From Candidatus Acididesulfobacter guangdongensis (GTDB lineage: Bacteria > SZUA-79 > Acidulodesulfobacterales > Acidulodesulfobacteraceae): a stretch of DNA of 11,986 nt. The notes beneath the pieces are model-generated. The model did not search any database. It saw only the letters and a program-made list of their open reading frames with translations, and was not told where the DNA came from. The DNA is taken from the NCBI GenBank assembly GCA_004195045.1, contig SGBC01000005.1, forward strand, positions 1 through 11,986, in the 5' to 3' direction. This document shows positions 1-6,766 of the stretch, one piece after another (positions within the stretch are counted from its first letter, which is position 1; each line of letters starts with the position of its first letter). The translations under genes and the position numbers were made by a program.

Positions 1-129
1 ATTGTGCCGCCTATCCATATTAAAGATAATTTGGCTTTAAAACCTAATGAGTATGTTATTCTTATAAAAGGCGTAGAGGTATCCAGATTTGAAATAATGC
101 CGGGCAAGTATTTGGCAATGAATGCTTAA
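1..129 (+). pseudogene. flhA: FlhA C-terminally truncated fragment (flagellar export component)
   Basis: The frame is open from the first base and ends at TAA 127-129, giving 42 residues. It reads VPPIHIKDN, then [19 protein letters not shown], then MPGKYLAMN. This matches the conserved segment of FlhA/LcrD-family type III export proteins at the start of the cytoplasmic domain (family consensus VPPIRIRDN...LKPNEY.IKIKGVEVA.GE..PG..LAM). FlhA normally runs on for about 300 residues past this point; here it stops one codon after LAMN. FlhA sits in the inner membrane and docks export substrates and chaperones. No other flagellar gene is visible in the window. The abrupt stop suggests a break or chimeric join at about 121-125. 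Identity of the fragment is fairly secure; the cause of the truncation is not. Confidence 0.72.
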
Positions 130-304
130 ACCATGCGGGTATAACCTTTTTATAGTTGCGAAAGGTTTTGCGACAAGAGATGAAGCGATAAAGGCACGCT
201 TAGAATTTAGAAAAAACAAAAAATTCGAGGCCAGCAAAAGTAAAAGGGGATGGAATGTTCACATACAAGAATATATTCCCCGGGCTAAAAAAAGAATTTC
301 ATAA
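122..304 (+). CDS. small basic protein, possibly a gene fragment
   Basis: A 60-residue reading frame starting at ATG 122, which overlaps the last codons of the flhA fragment. I see no ribosome-binding site. It is strongly basic (many K and R) and ends in an unstructured-looking KRIS tail. The stretch [23 protein letters not shown] vaguely recalls the strand-helix pattern of SPOR-type domains (aromatic-x-V..G.F.....A...L), but it is too short to assign. Because it begins exactly where the FlhA homology ends, it may be the 3' end of a longer gene whose start was lost at the junction. Real gene or remnant: uncertain. Confidence 0.4.
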   Translation: MLKPCGYNLFIVAKGFATRDEAIKARLEFRKNKKFEASKSKRGWNVHIQEYIPRAKKRIS

Positions 305-340
305 TCTAATTTTTAAATTCATATATAAAAACGGTGTTTT

Positions 341-613
341 ATGGACGATATTGTTATTGCTTGGTATAAAAAAGACGAATACGACAAATTATTAAGAGTC
401 ATTGATGATAAGGATTCTATGCCTAGTGTTTATGAAGTTTGGCTTGAAATTGCGACTGCTACAATGCAAAATTTAAGGAAAGAAGGGTATAATGTTAAAA
501 AAGTAATTGTAAACATTGATGAACTGGTAGATTGGTGCAACGTTATGAAAAAAGAAAATATTGCTAAAAATAGAGCTTTGTTTGTTAGTTTAAGGGCAAA
601 TAAAAACTATTAG
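341..613 (+). CDS. conserved-looking hypothetical protein, 90 aa
   Basis: Starts at ATG 341 and ends with TAG 611-613. No strong ribosome-binding site is visible (the upstream sequence is AT-rich). The protein is soluble and mostly helical. The pattern IAWYKKDEYDKLLRVIDD, then YEVWLE, then a Gly-Tyr-x-V-x-KV element and a DELVDWCN motif near residue 57, looks like a compact family found scattered in bacterial accessory DNA; this is from memory and I cannot name its function. It lies 14 bp before the next gene, so the two are probably co-transcribed. Coding status is likely; function unknown. Confidence 0.6.
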   Translation: MDDIVIAWYKKDEYDKLLRVIDDKDSMPSVYEVWLEIATATMQNLRKEGYNVKKVIVNIDELVDWCNVMKKENIAKNRALFVSLRANKNY

Positions 614-627
614 AAAGAGGTGTCGAA

Positions 628-1023
628 ATGTTTGAAAATTTTAAATTAAAATCTGTAAAAAAAAAGATTGCTGAAATTGAAGCACAAATTGTATCTAATC
701 AAAAAGAGATAATTAGAATGGAAAAAAAGTTATCGGAAATACCTGAAAATATGGAATTCTTAAAAAAAATACTTAAGATAACGGACGAAAGAACGCAGGA
801 ATATATTAACGATAACGGTCATGATGATTTCAGCAATAAAATAATAGACGCTTCTTTAAACAGAAGCGCAAAGATTTACTATTTAGAAGAAGATTTGAAA
901 AGAATACCTGAAATAATTAAAAGTTTGAAAGCAGAGTTATTTGATTTGGAAAAAGAATACAAAAAAGAAAAGTTAAAAGAAAAGGTTTATTCTTTAACGG
1001 AAGGAAAGCAAATTTCCGTATAA
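628..1023 (+). CDS. coiled-coil hypothetical protein
   Basis: 131 residues. The ATG is preceded by a good ribosome-binding site (AAAGAGG at 615-621). Two long charged heptad-like helices are visible: about residues 6-50 (LKSVKKKIAEIEAQIV...) and 88-125 (LEEDLKRIPEIIKSLKAEL...). They are separated by a segment containing the NDNGHDDFSNK turn. There is no signal peptide, membrane segment or catalytic motif. The shape is that of an antiparallel coiled-coil scaffold or accessory protein. It sits in the same-strand run from 341 to 2906, probably an operon. I do not recognise the family. Confidence 0.65.
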   Translation: MFENFKLKSVKKKIAEIEAQIVSNQKEIIRMEKKLSEIPENMEFLKKILKITDERTQEYINDNGHDDFSNKIIDASLNRSAKIYYLEEDLKRIPEIIKSLKAELFDLEKEYKKEKLKEKVYSLTEGKQISV

Positions 1024-1061
1024 AATATATATAAAATATTAAAGAAAAAGAGGGGGGAGGC

Positions 1062-1319
1062 ATGAAAACTACGAGTAAGGTTAGAAATTATATTTTCTAC
1101 GCATCGCTTATAGCTTTTCTTGTTGCGACTATAATGTCGATTATACACGGAGTCAAATACGGCTCTATTTTTGAGAATGGCAGTTTTTCCGGAACTAAAT
1201 TTGAACTGCTTATCTATCTCGTGTCTATAGGTGGCTATATCTTATCGTGGCTCGGTTGGCTTGGTATATTGATATTAGCATATATATGGAAAAAGCTATA
1301 TGAAAATCCAGAATTATAA
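1062..1319 (+). CDS. small integral membrane protein
   Basis: 85 residues, with a very strong ribosome-binding site just upstream (GGGGGGAGG, about 1050-1060). A hydrophobic helix spans about residues 10-30 (NYIFYASLIAFLVATIMSII), followed by a polar loop and a second long hydrophobic stretch from about 48 to 77 that could hold one or two helices. The short polar ends suggest an inner-membrane protein with two or three passes. Its last 20 bp overlap the start of the next gene, so the two are likely translationally coupled. Similar small membrane proteins are common in conjugation-type clusters, but nothing here is specific enough to name it. Confidence 0.62.
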   Translation: MKTTSKVRNYIFYASLIAFLVATIMSIIHGVKYGSIFENGSFSGTKFELLIYLVSIGGYILSWLGWLGILILAYIWKKLYENPEL

Positions 1320-1824
1320 CGAACCAAAATTATATAAAATCGCAAAAGAAATAACTGAGCTCATTCTCCGGATTCCAGGGAATAAACGTATTACCTTTAT
1401 ATACGGTTCTTCCATAGATAAGACGGAAAAGGCAAATGTCTTTTTATCGCCTGAAGGCGTGTTTTGCGGTAGTTATAGCGAGTTTATGGCGGAGGAAGGG
1501 ATAAAACGTGCGATGCCGGAAATCGTTCGTAGAAATCGTTTGGCTGCCGGAGACAGCTTTAGGAATTTTTTGCAAAAGGTCATAACTTGTGCTTTCGGAA
1601 ACATAATAATAAGTCAAGAATTAGGTATTGAAACGGATAGAAAAGGTAATGTTCGCCCCATATCTCAGAGAAAAATATATGGGATAAAGTTATACGAAGG
1701 GAATTGGCAGCCGTTGTCAAAAGAAGAAGCCGAGGAAATTCATGCCCAAGAAGCGGAAGACATGAAACGTATAGGCAAGAGTTCTTTTGTATATTCTGAT
1801 TTGTCGGAATTCCTTAAAAAATAA
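1300..1824 (+). CDS. hypothetical protein, 174 aa
   Basis: The start ATG at 1300 lies inside the preceding membrane-protein gene (20-bp overlap), with GGAAAAAG just upstream, so translational coupling is likely. The protein is soluble and charged. Visible blocks are ITFIYGSSIDKTEKANVF (about residues 31-48), GVFCGSYSEFMAEEGIKRAMPEIVRRNRLAAGD (about 53-85), and a glutamate-rich helix KEEAEEIHAQEAEDMKRI near 141-158. There is no signal peptide or membrane helix. I do not recognise the family. Base composition matches its scaffold neighbours, arguing that it belongs to the host element rather than to the AT-rich cargo. Confidence 0.65.
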   Translation: MKIQNYNEPKLYKIAKEITELILRIPGNKRITFIYGSSIDKTEKANVFLSPEGVFCGSYSEFMAEEGIKRAMPEIVRRNRLAAGDSFRNFLQKVITCAFGNIIISQELGIETDRKGNVRPISQRKIYGIKLYEGNWQPLSKEEAEEIHAQEAEDMKRIGKSSFVYSDLSEFLKK

Positions 1825-1845
1825 AATCTTAAAGCGGAGATTATA

Positions 1846-2385
1846 ATGTTAACCCAAACCGCATTAGACCTTGACGGCGTTATATTCGACTACGAGAAAA
1901 CTTTCAGGAAGAAAGCCGCCGAACTTGGTCTAAATATTTCAATCAAACGTCCCGAAATATACAATATGGCGGATAGATACGAGATTACGGCGGAGCAGGT
2001 CTCCTTAATCAATTCAAGAATTGACTTTTCCGATATGGAAGTTTTTGACGAGGTTATAAACTTAAAACATTATATTAAGGATATCAAATGCTTTATAACG
2101 TCAAGCCCGAAAGAAGCTTTGCATTTGAGAAAATTAAACGTATCTACAGTATTCGGCAAAGACATTCCCGTATATCATGCCGATACGAAAGAAAAGCATA
2201 GAATTATTTCAGAACTTGGAATAAAATATTTCATAGACGATTATAATTTGGCAATTCATCATATAGAATTAAACTGTCCTGAGTGCAACGCTTATTGGCT
2301 CAATAGAGGTTATGGAGATTTTAGTCTGCCGGAGCCGGAGAATAAGATAAATAGTTTGACGGAATTTTTTAAAATTAAAAAATGA
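1846..2385 (+). CDS. HAD-superfamily phosphatase (5'-nucleotidase-like)
   Basis: 179 residues, with a clear ribosome-binding site (GCGGAG) before ATG 1846. HAD motifs are in order: motif I DLDGV with the paired aspartates D8 and D10; motif II ITSSP with T85/S86; a lysine-bearing segment TKEKHR (K115/K117) as motif III; motif IV IDD at 131-132. The short inserted cap and the FITSSP/FIDDY pattern resemble the cytosolic 5'(3')-deoxyribonucleotidase-type branch. The family hydrolyses phosphate monoesters through an aspartyl-phosphate intermediate and needs Mg2+. The substrate cannot be read from the sequence. Its stop codon overlaps the start of the exported-protein gene (ATGA at 2382-2385), so the two are in one operon. 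Confidence 0.75.
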   Translation: MLTQTALDLDGVIFDYEKTFRKKAAELGLNISIKRPEIYNMADRYEITAEQVSLINSRIDFSDMEVFDEVINLKHYIKDIKCFITSSPKEALHLRKLNVSTVFGKDIPVYHADTKEKHRIISELGIKYFIDDYNLAIHHIELNCPECNAYWLNRGYGDFSLPEPENKINSLTEFFKIKK

Positions 2386-2906
2386 TTAAAATAATTTTTA
2401 AAATATTTATATTTGCATTTATTTTGTTTTCTGCAAATAAGGTTTTTGCTTTAGGGATTTTTAATATTCCTTACAACCAGTCAGACTCTAACTTTAACAA
2501 GCTTGCAATGCGGGTGTATAATTTAAATAGTCCTTATACTTATACCAGCGGAGCTTATACCTATAACGCTTTGCCGCTAACGACGACTATGTCAGGGTGC
2601 AAGCTGATAAGCATAATCTGCAGGACACAGGGCTTCCCGAAACCGGTTTATTGGGCTGTGGAAAATTATAAGATTTGCTCCGGCAATATAGCGGAAGTTA
2701 AAAATACCAATATGGCGGGTTGGGATAACTTGCCAAACGGGATTAAATCTGTTATAAATAATACTATCCAAGAATCAAGGCAATACGGCAAAGCAACGGC
2801 TAATTATTACGGATACAGGATAATAGCAAAAACAGGAGTTTACGTCGGGACGGTATTCGTATATGTGCTTAATGGGATAAAGTTGGAAGCGATTATGAGG
2901 TTTTAA
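2382..2906 (+). CDS. exported protein E1 (signal peptide, unknown family)
   Basis: 174 residues beginning at an ATGA overlap with the HAD gene. Residues 1-23 form a Sec signal peptide (basic start, hydrophobic core, VFA just before a likely cleavage site). The mature part is about 150 residues, rich in Tyr, Asn and Thr. It has cysteines at 73, 80 and 99, a YTYTSGAYTYNALPLTTTM segment, and a C-terminal stretch GVYVGTVFVYVLNGIKLEAIMRF with strand character. It is probably periplasmic or surface-associated. I do not recognise the family. A second, frame-broken copy lies at 5317-5849 and differs at only about 20 of ~150 mature residues by eye. In both copies a methyltransferase gene follows directly. 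Confidence 0.75.
   Translation: MIKIIFKIFIFAFILFSANKVFALGIFNIPYNQSDSNFNKLAMRVYNLNSPYTYTSGAYTYNALPLTTTMSGCKLISIICRTQGFPKPVYWAVENYKICSGNIAEVKNTNMAGWDNLPNGIKSVINNTIQESRQYGKATANYYGYRIIAKTGVYVGTVFVYVLNGIKLEAIMRF
2448..2906 (+). repeat. direct repeat E, copy 1 (mate 5386-5849)
   Basis: The mature-protein part of the exported gene occurs twice in the same orientation, at 2448-2906 (459 bp) and 5386-5849 (464 bp). The 5-bp length difference is fully explained by one extra TGGGG unit in the second copy. The signal-peptide region upstream is much less conserved. The two copies bracket the first methyltransferase/nuclease pair plus the P1 gene, a repeat unit of about 2.9 kb. Confidence 0.9.
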
Positions 2907-3004
2907 AGATAAAAGTATAAGTATAAATTCCAAAAGCTATTGATATTTTTGCAAAAGATAATAAAACTAAAAACATAAAAAAATAATAAAGATATGAAAT
3001 TAAT

Positions 3005-3877
3005 ATGAATTCTACAGAAAATAGCACAAAAGAATACGACTATGATATTCAAAGAAATAAAGAAATAATGAATAATAATATTATTGATATAGGTTTGTCT
3101 ATTAATAAAGTTTATAACGAAAATTGCATTAATATATTGAAAAAAATAAACGATAATTCAATAGATTTAACTCTAACTTCTCCACCATACGACAATCTAA
3201 GAAATTATAAAAATAATATTTTCGAAATATGGAATAAAAACATATGGGAACAAGTCATATACGAACTTTACAGAATAACAAAAACAGGTGGCATAGTAGT
3301 TTGGGTCGTAGGCGATGCTACGATTAACGGTAGCGAGACTTGTTCAAGCTTTAAACAAGCACTTTACTTTAGAGAAGTAGGATTTAATTTACATGATACG
3401 ATGATATACCAAAAACAAAATCCTATACCGCAATTTAAAGCGCACAGATACACAAATTCGTTTGAATATATGTTTGTATTCAGCAAAGGCTTGCCAAAGC
3501 ATGGAAAAATTATAGAAGTAGAAACCAAACAATGTGGGCGTATAGATATAAACTATAGAGGACAAGTAACAGCAGACGAAATATATATAGGAAAACCTAA
3601 AAAAATAGTTAAATCAAGTAAAATAAAATCAAATATATGGATATATAGCCAAAACAACGGAATAGACAGAAAAATAAAACACAAAGCACAATTTCCCGAA
3701 CAACTTGCAAACGATCATATAATAAGTTGGAGCAATGAAGGTGATATAGTTTTAGACCCATTTGCAGGATCAGGAACTACGCTTAAAGCAGCAAAACTAA
3801 ATAAAAGAAATTATATAGGAATTGAAATTAATAAAGAATATTGTGAAATTATTAAAAAAAGATTGGAATTTTTTTGA
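3005..3877 (+). CDS. beta-class DNA methyltransferase (N4-cytosine or N6-adenine)
   Basis: 290 residues. The catalytic motif IV TSPPY (58-62) comes first and the AdoMet-binding motif I DPFAGSGTT (251-259) comes near the C-terminus, followed by IGIEI (271-275). This order defines the beta class of N6/N4 amino-methyltransferases. The SPPY form occurs in many N4-cytosine enzymes, but the modified base cannot be settled from sequence. The FPEQLA element (230-235) is also typical. Translation may start at ATG 3005 or, without the low-complexity N-terminus, at ATG 3068, which has AAAGAA upstream; the core begins about residue 35. It converges with the next gene, a probable cognate nuclease, with 6 bp between the stops. 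It is much more AT-rich than its flanks (13 G/C in 3601-3660), suggesting recent acquisition. It should protect host DNA from the partner nuclease. Confidence 0.9.
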   Translation: MNSTENSTKEYDYDIQRNKEIMNNNIIDIGLSINKVYNENCINILKKINDNSIDLTLTSPPYDNLRNYKNNIFEIWNKNIWEQVIYELYRITKTGGIVVWVVGDATINGSETCSSFKQALYFREVGFNLHDTMIYQKQNPIPQFKAHRYTNSFEYMFVFSKGLPKHGKIIEVETKQCGRIDINYRGQVTADEIYIGKPKKIVKSSKIKSNIWIYSQNNGIDRKIKHKAQFPEQLANDHIISWSNEGDIVLDPFAGSGTTLKAAKLNKRNYIGIEINKEYCEIIKKRLEFF

Positions 3878-3883
3878 TAATAT

Positions 3884-4675
3884 TTATATGGCTTGAATAT
3901 AATTATAAGCATAGTAAATATTTGAAAAAGCTTTCAGGTTATCGCTTAAATATAAACCATATTTTTTTAGAAATGACTGTATATCAATATTTTTATCTTT
4001 AATTGATGTTAGCATTGGATAAAATAACTCATTATTCTCCAATAATAAACATTGGTTTTTAGTGTCTAATGTTGTATTATTAGAAATTTGATGAAATAGA
4101 ATATAAGCTTTTCCATTAAGTTTTGAAATAAAATTTTGTTGAACTAAATATTGTTTAGGATTAACTTTATTACAACGGAATTTAAACGTTTTAAAAATGT
4201 TTTCTATAGCCGATTGAATATTTACAGTATCAAATAAATAAGTTGCTTCGATAGATATAAGTTTTTTATTATTACTTAATTCTAATGAATCTATATCACA
4301 AGTAAGACAATTTAATGGTCTGGTTTCTAATCTATATTGCCAATAAGAATTAATTAAATCATTATTGCTAATATTTTTAGACAAAGTTAAATTTAACATA
4401 CTACTTATTTTAGTATTATCAATTTTATATGGAGAATTTTTTTGAAAACTTATTTTAATACAATTAATTGGAATACTGGAAATTAATTGACAAATTTGAT
4501 TAAAAAGAATAGATTGTGGATTATTTATATTGTTTTTTATTTCAAATACAATAGATATTGGTTCTGCTTTAAGATTATAATTAATTTGGGGCCATATAAA
4601 TTCTCCATAATTATTAATAACTGATATTCGCCAGTTTTCAAAAACTTTTACTTTATTGGTTTGAATATTTTTCAT
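3884..4675 (-). CDS. putative cognate restriction endonuclease, PD-(D/E)xK-like
   Basis: 263 residues on the minus strand, convergent with the methyltransferase, a common arrangement for type II systems. I do not recognise a named family. The segment RPLNCLTCDIDSLELSNN followed by KKLISIEATYLF (about residues 118-147) has the spacing and hydrophobic pattern of a PD-(D/E)xK core (D-I-D, about 11 residues, hydrophobic strand, then E-x-K). However, the lysine position is threonine (IEAT), so this is a variant core or a misassignment. A possible promoter on its own strand is TTTACT-N17-TATATT within 4684-4712. It is extremely AT-rich (10 G/C in 4501-4560). The role as the cutting partner is inferred mainly from gene position; confidence that it is a gene is higher. 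Confidence 0.55.
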   Translation of the reverse strand: MKNIQTNKVKVFENWRISVINNYGEFIWPQINYNLKAEPISIVFEIKNNINNPQSILFNQICQLISSIPINCIKISFQKNSPYKIDNTKISSMLNLTLSKNISNNDLINSYWQYRLETRPLNCLTCDIDSLELSNNKKLISIEATYLFDTVNIQSAIENIFKTFKFRCNKVNPKQYLVQQNFISKLNGKAYILFHQISNNTTLDTKNQCLLLENNELFYPMLTSIKDKNIDIQSFLKKYGLYLSDNLKAFSNIYYAYNYIQAI

Positions 4676-4721
4676 TTTTTTAATATATCATTTTTTTATT
4701 TATTAGTAAAATAAAATAATC

Positions 4722-5306
4722 TTGCTTTTTATTTTTAATAGTTCTAAATCCAAACGCATATTTATTCTCCCCGTTATTGCCGTTTTTGCCGGCGTGCTTT
4801 TGCTTTATCCCTTTTTCTCCCGCAATTTTACCGATATTTATTTTGCCGTAACTACCGCTTTTTCAACCCATAAATTAATTATCCCTGACGGTTTTAACTT
4901 TAAATATCTCATTCTTTTCTCCGGATTAATTTTAATGTCTTTGACGGATATGCTTTTTGAAAGAATACACAGATTTATCCCCATATTTTTAATGCTTGCG
5001 GGCGTGTTATTCGCCTACATCGCAAATAAGCCCCTTATTAACGCTTTTGAGGCGTTGTTAATTGGTTTAGGCTTGTTTATCCTAATTGATATTTTAAAGG
5101 TCGGTTCTTACGCCGCAGGCGACGTTTTATCGGCAGGGGCGATAGGAATATTTGTCGGGAGAGAAAATATAATAATAATTTCGGTTTTGGCGATTATTTT
5201 AGGAAAAATAATTATGAATTTCAGCGCCAAGATAGACGGAGTGTTCGACAAGTCAAAAATTAAGCAGTTTCATTTTGCTTTAGATATTGATTTTTTATTA
5301 AGATAA
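4722..5306 (+). CDS. P1: truncated prepilin-peptidase-like membrane protein, probably decayed
   Basis: 194 residues from a weak TTG start. It is a close copy of the intact gene at 7925-8548. It keeps the A24 features: a membrane-boundary LTDMLFERIHRFIP segment and an AAGD variant of the GxGD motif, with two aspartates expected to be catalytic. Aligned with P2, the ancestral ATG corresponds to ATT at 4731-4733, so the native start is lost. The tail departs after QFHFA and ends in LDIDFLLR, deleting the last membrane helix (about 25 residues). Function is doubtful. It starts 46 bp from the divergent putative nuclease and is followed after 10 bp by E2. A TTG or ATT start could still give some product. 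Confidence 0.7.
   Translation: MLFIFNSSKSKRIFILPVIAVFAGVLLLYPFFSRNFTDIYFAVTTAFSTHKLIIPDGFNFKYLILFSGLILMSLTDMLFERIHRFIPIFLMLAGVLFAYIANKPLINAFEALLIGLGLFILIDILKVGSYAAGDVLSAGAIGIFVGRENIIIISVLAIILGKIIMNFSAKIDGVFDKSKIKQFHFALDIDFLLR
4731..5282 (+). repeat. direct repeat P, copy 1 (mate 7925-8475)
   Basis: Homology between the two prepilin-peptidase-like genes starts essentially at the codon corresponding to the start (ATT 4731 here, ATG 7925 in the mate). It runs to the shared QFHFA end at about 5282 and 8475. Roughly 27 of about 185 residues differ by eye. Same orientation, about 3.2 kb apart. The copies bracket E2 and the Dam/nuclease pair. Confidence 0.9.
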
Positions 5307-5316
5307 GGATAAAAAA

Positions 5317-5849
5317 ATGATAAATAAATATAAATTGATATTATTATTAGCGTTGTTTTTTATATTCCAAACAACGCAATCTTTTGCTTTCGGCATTTTT
5401 AACATTCCATACAATAAATCAGATTCTAACTTCAACAAACTTGCAATGCGGGTTTATAATTCCGGCAGTCCTTATACTTATACTTACGGAGCCTATACCT
5501 ATAACGCATTGCCTATAACAACGACTATGTCAGATTGCAAAATAATAAGCATAATAAGGCGCACTCAGGGCTTTCCTAAACCGGCATATTGGGCAATAGA
5601 AAATTATAAGATATGCAACGGAAACATCGCAGAGGTTAAAAATACCAATATGGTGGGGTGGGGTGGGATAATTTGCCAAAAGGAATAAAACCTGTTATAA
5701 ATAATACTATTCAAGAGGCAAGGCAATACGGCAAGGCAACGGCTAATTATTACGGATACAGGGTAATAGCAAAGACGGGAGCTTACGTCGGGACGGTATT
5801 CGTTTATGTGATGAACGGGATAAAGCTGGAAGCGATGATGAGGTTCTAA
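5317..5849 (+). pseudogene. exported protein E2, frameshifted copy of E1
   Basis: The second copy of the exported gene has a good ribosome-binding site (AAGGAT about 8 bp before ATG 5317) and its own signal peptide (hydrophobic core, then SFA). The reading frame breaks at the TGGGG run 5654-5667 and stops at 5688. The rest of the protein continues in another frame from about 5658 (GWDNLPKGIKPV...) to the stop at 5849. Removing a single TGGGG unit restores NMVGWDNLP, the exact counterpart of E1's NMAGWDNLP, so this is one gene with a +5 bp slippage. The shortened product would be 123 residues and lack the conserved C-terminal third. It follows P1 by 10 bp. Function unknown. Confidence 0.85.
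5654..5667 (+). repeat. TGGGG slippage tract in E2
   Basis: The tract reads TGGGG TGGGG TGGG, nearly three tandem copies of a 5-bp unit inside the coding sequence. E1 has the non-repetitive equivalent GCGGGTTGGGA and is in frame. Loss of one unit puts E2 back in frame, so the tract acts as a potential on/off switch or marks a recent slippage mutation. Confidence 0.85.
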
Positions 5850-5852
5850 ATG

Positions 5853-5880
5853 TTGATATTTTTAAAGTAAATTTTATAAA
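5853..5880 (+). promoter_or_regulatory. candidate promoter for the Dam/nuclease pair
   Basis: TTGATA (5853-5858), a 16-bp spacer and TATAAA (5875-5880) sit 15 bp before the methyltransferase start codon. That leaves only a few bases of leader, which fits the lack of a visible ribosome-binding site. The AT-rich background makes chance matches likely. Confidence 0.35.
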
Positions 5881-5895
5881 TAAATTCAAATCCAT

Positions 5896-6753
5896 ATGCC
5901 TATTTTAAGTTTAGTAGAATCAAAAACAGATGCAAACCTTACCAATCCTAAGCCTTTCATTAAGTGGGCCGGGGGGAAAAGACAATTAATCGAAGAACTT
6001 ATAAGTTTGTTTCCCGCAAACTATAATAGATATTTTGAACCATTTATCGGCGGCGGCGCATTATTCTTTGCTATTCAACCTGAAAATGCTTATATATCTG
6101 ATATAAACCCGGAACTCATTAATCTTTATAATGTCGTAAAAAATGATGTAGATTCCTTAATCGAGGATTTACGCAGATATAAAAATACGGAAGAAGAATT
6201 TTATAAAATAAGAAATTTAGATAGAAAACCTTCTTACAAAAAATTTAGCAAAGTCAGAAAAGCAAGCCGTTTTATATATTTAAATAAAACTTGTTATAAT
6301 GGTCTATATAGAACTAATTCGGATGGATATTTTAACGTACCGTTCGGTTTTTATAAAAATCCAAACATAATAGATGAAAAAAATTTAAAAGTATGTAGCG
6401 AGTTATTGAAAAAAACCGAAATTGCATTGTCGCCTTTTTCGGCCATAGAAAGTAAGATAAAAACCGGCGATTTTGTTTATTTTGACCCTCCTTATATGCC
6501 TATAAGCAAAACATCGTCTTTTACTAAGTATTATAAGGACGATTTCGACGTTGATGCCCAGTTTGAACTTAAAGAGTTATGCGACAGGCTCACTAAAAAA
6601 AGAGTTTATTTTATGTTATCAAATTCTTATAGTGAATTAATCTTAAATTTATATAAACAATATAATATCAAGAAAATAAGGGCTATAAGGGCAATAAACT
6701 GTAAGGCGGCTAAAAGAGGCGCTATAGACGAATTAATTATTACTAATTATTAA
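5896..6753 (+). CDS. dam: Dam-family DNA adenine methyltransferase (likely GATC)
   Basis: 285 residues, the usual length for Dam/DpnII-type alpha-class N6-adenine methyltransferases. The motif order is alpha class: KWAGGK (23-28) and EPFIGGGALFF (48-58) for AdoMet binding, ISDIN (67-71), the recognition-side segment LNKTCYNGLYR (129-139) with NVPFG (147-151), and catalytic DPPY (197-200). The last segment KRGAIDELIITNY matches the family end. These features are those of enzymes that methylate adenine in GATC, but specificity is inferred. No strong ribosome-binding site precedes ATG 5896. The nuclease gene follows 13 bp downstream, so the pair forms a restriction-modification module. It is cargo between E2 and P2. 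Confidence 0.9.
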   Translation: MPILSLVESKTDANLTNPKPFIKWAGGKRQLIEELISLFPANYNRYFEPFIGGGALFFAIQPENAYISDINPELINLYNVVKNDVDSLIEDLRRYKNTEEEFYKIRNLDRKPSYKKFSKVRKASRFIYLNKTCYNGLYRTNSDGYFNVPFGFYKNPNIIDEKNLKVCSELLKKTEIALSPFSAIESKIKTGDFVYFDPPYMPISKTSSFTKYYKDDFDVDAQFELKELCDRLTKKRVYFMLSNSYSELILNLYKQYNIKKIRAIRAINCKAAKRGAIDELIITNY

Positions 6754-6766
6754 AAAGGTATGAAAA

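Noticed and set aside
37-237. Minus-strand open frame of 66 codons
   Set aside because: It lies opposite the flhA fragment and the small basic gene, has no ribosome-binding site and no protein-like pattern; an antisense shadow.
2934-2952. Short shared word (TTGATATTTTT) after E1 and after E2 as a recombination site
   Set aside because: Eleven AT-rich bases can recur by chance, and their distances from the two E stop codons differ.
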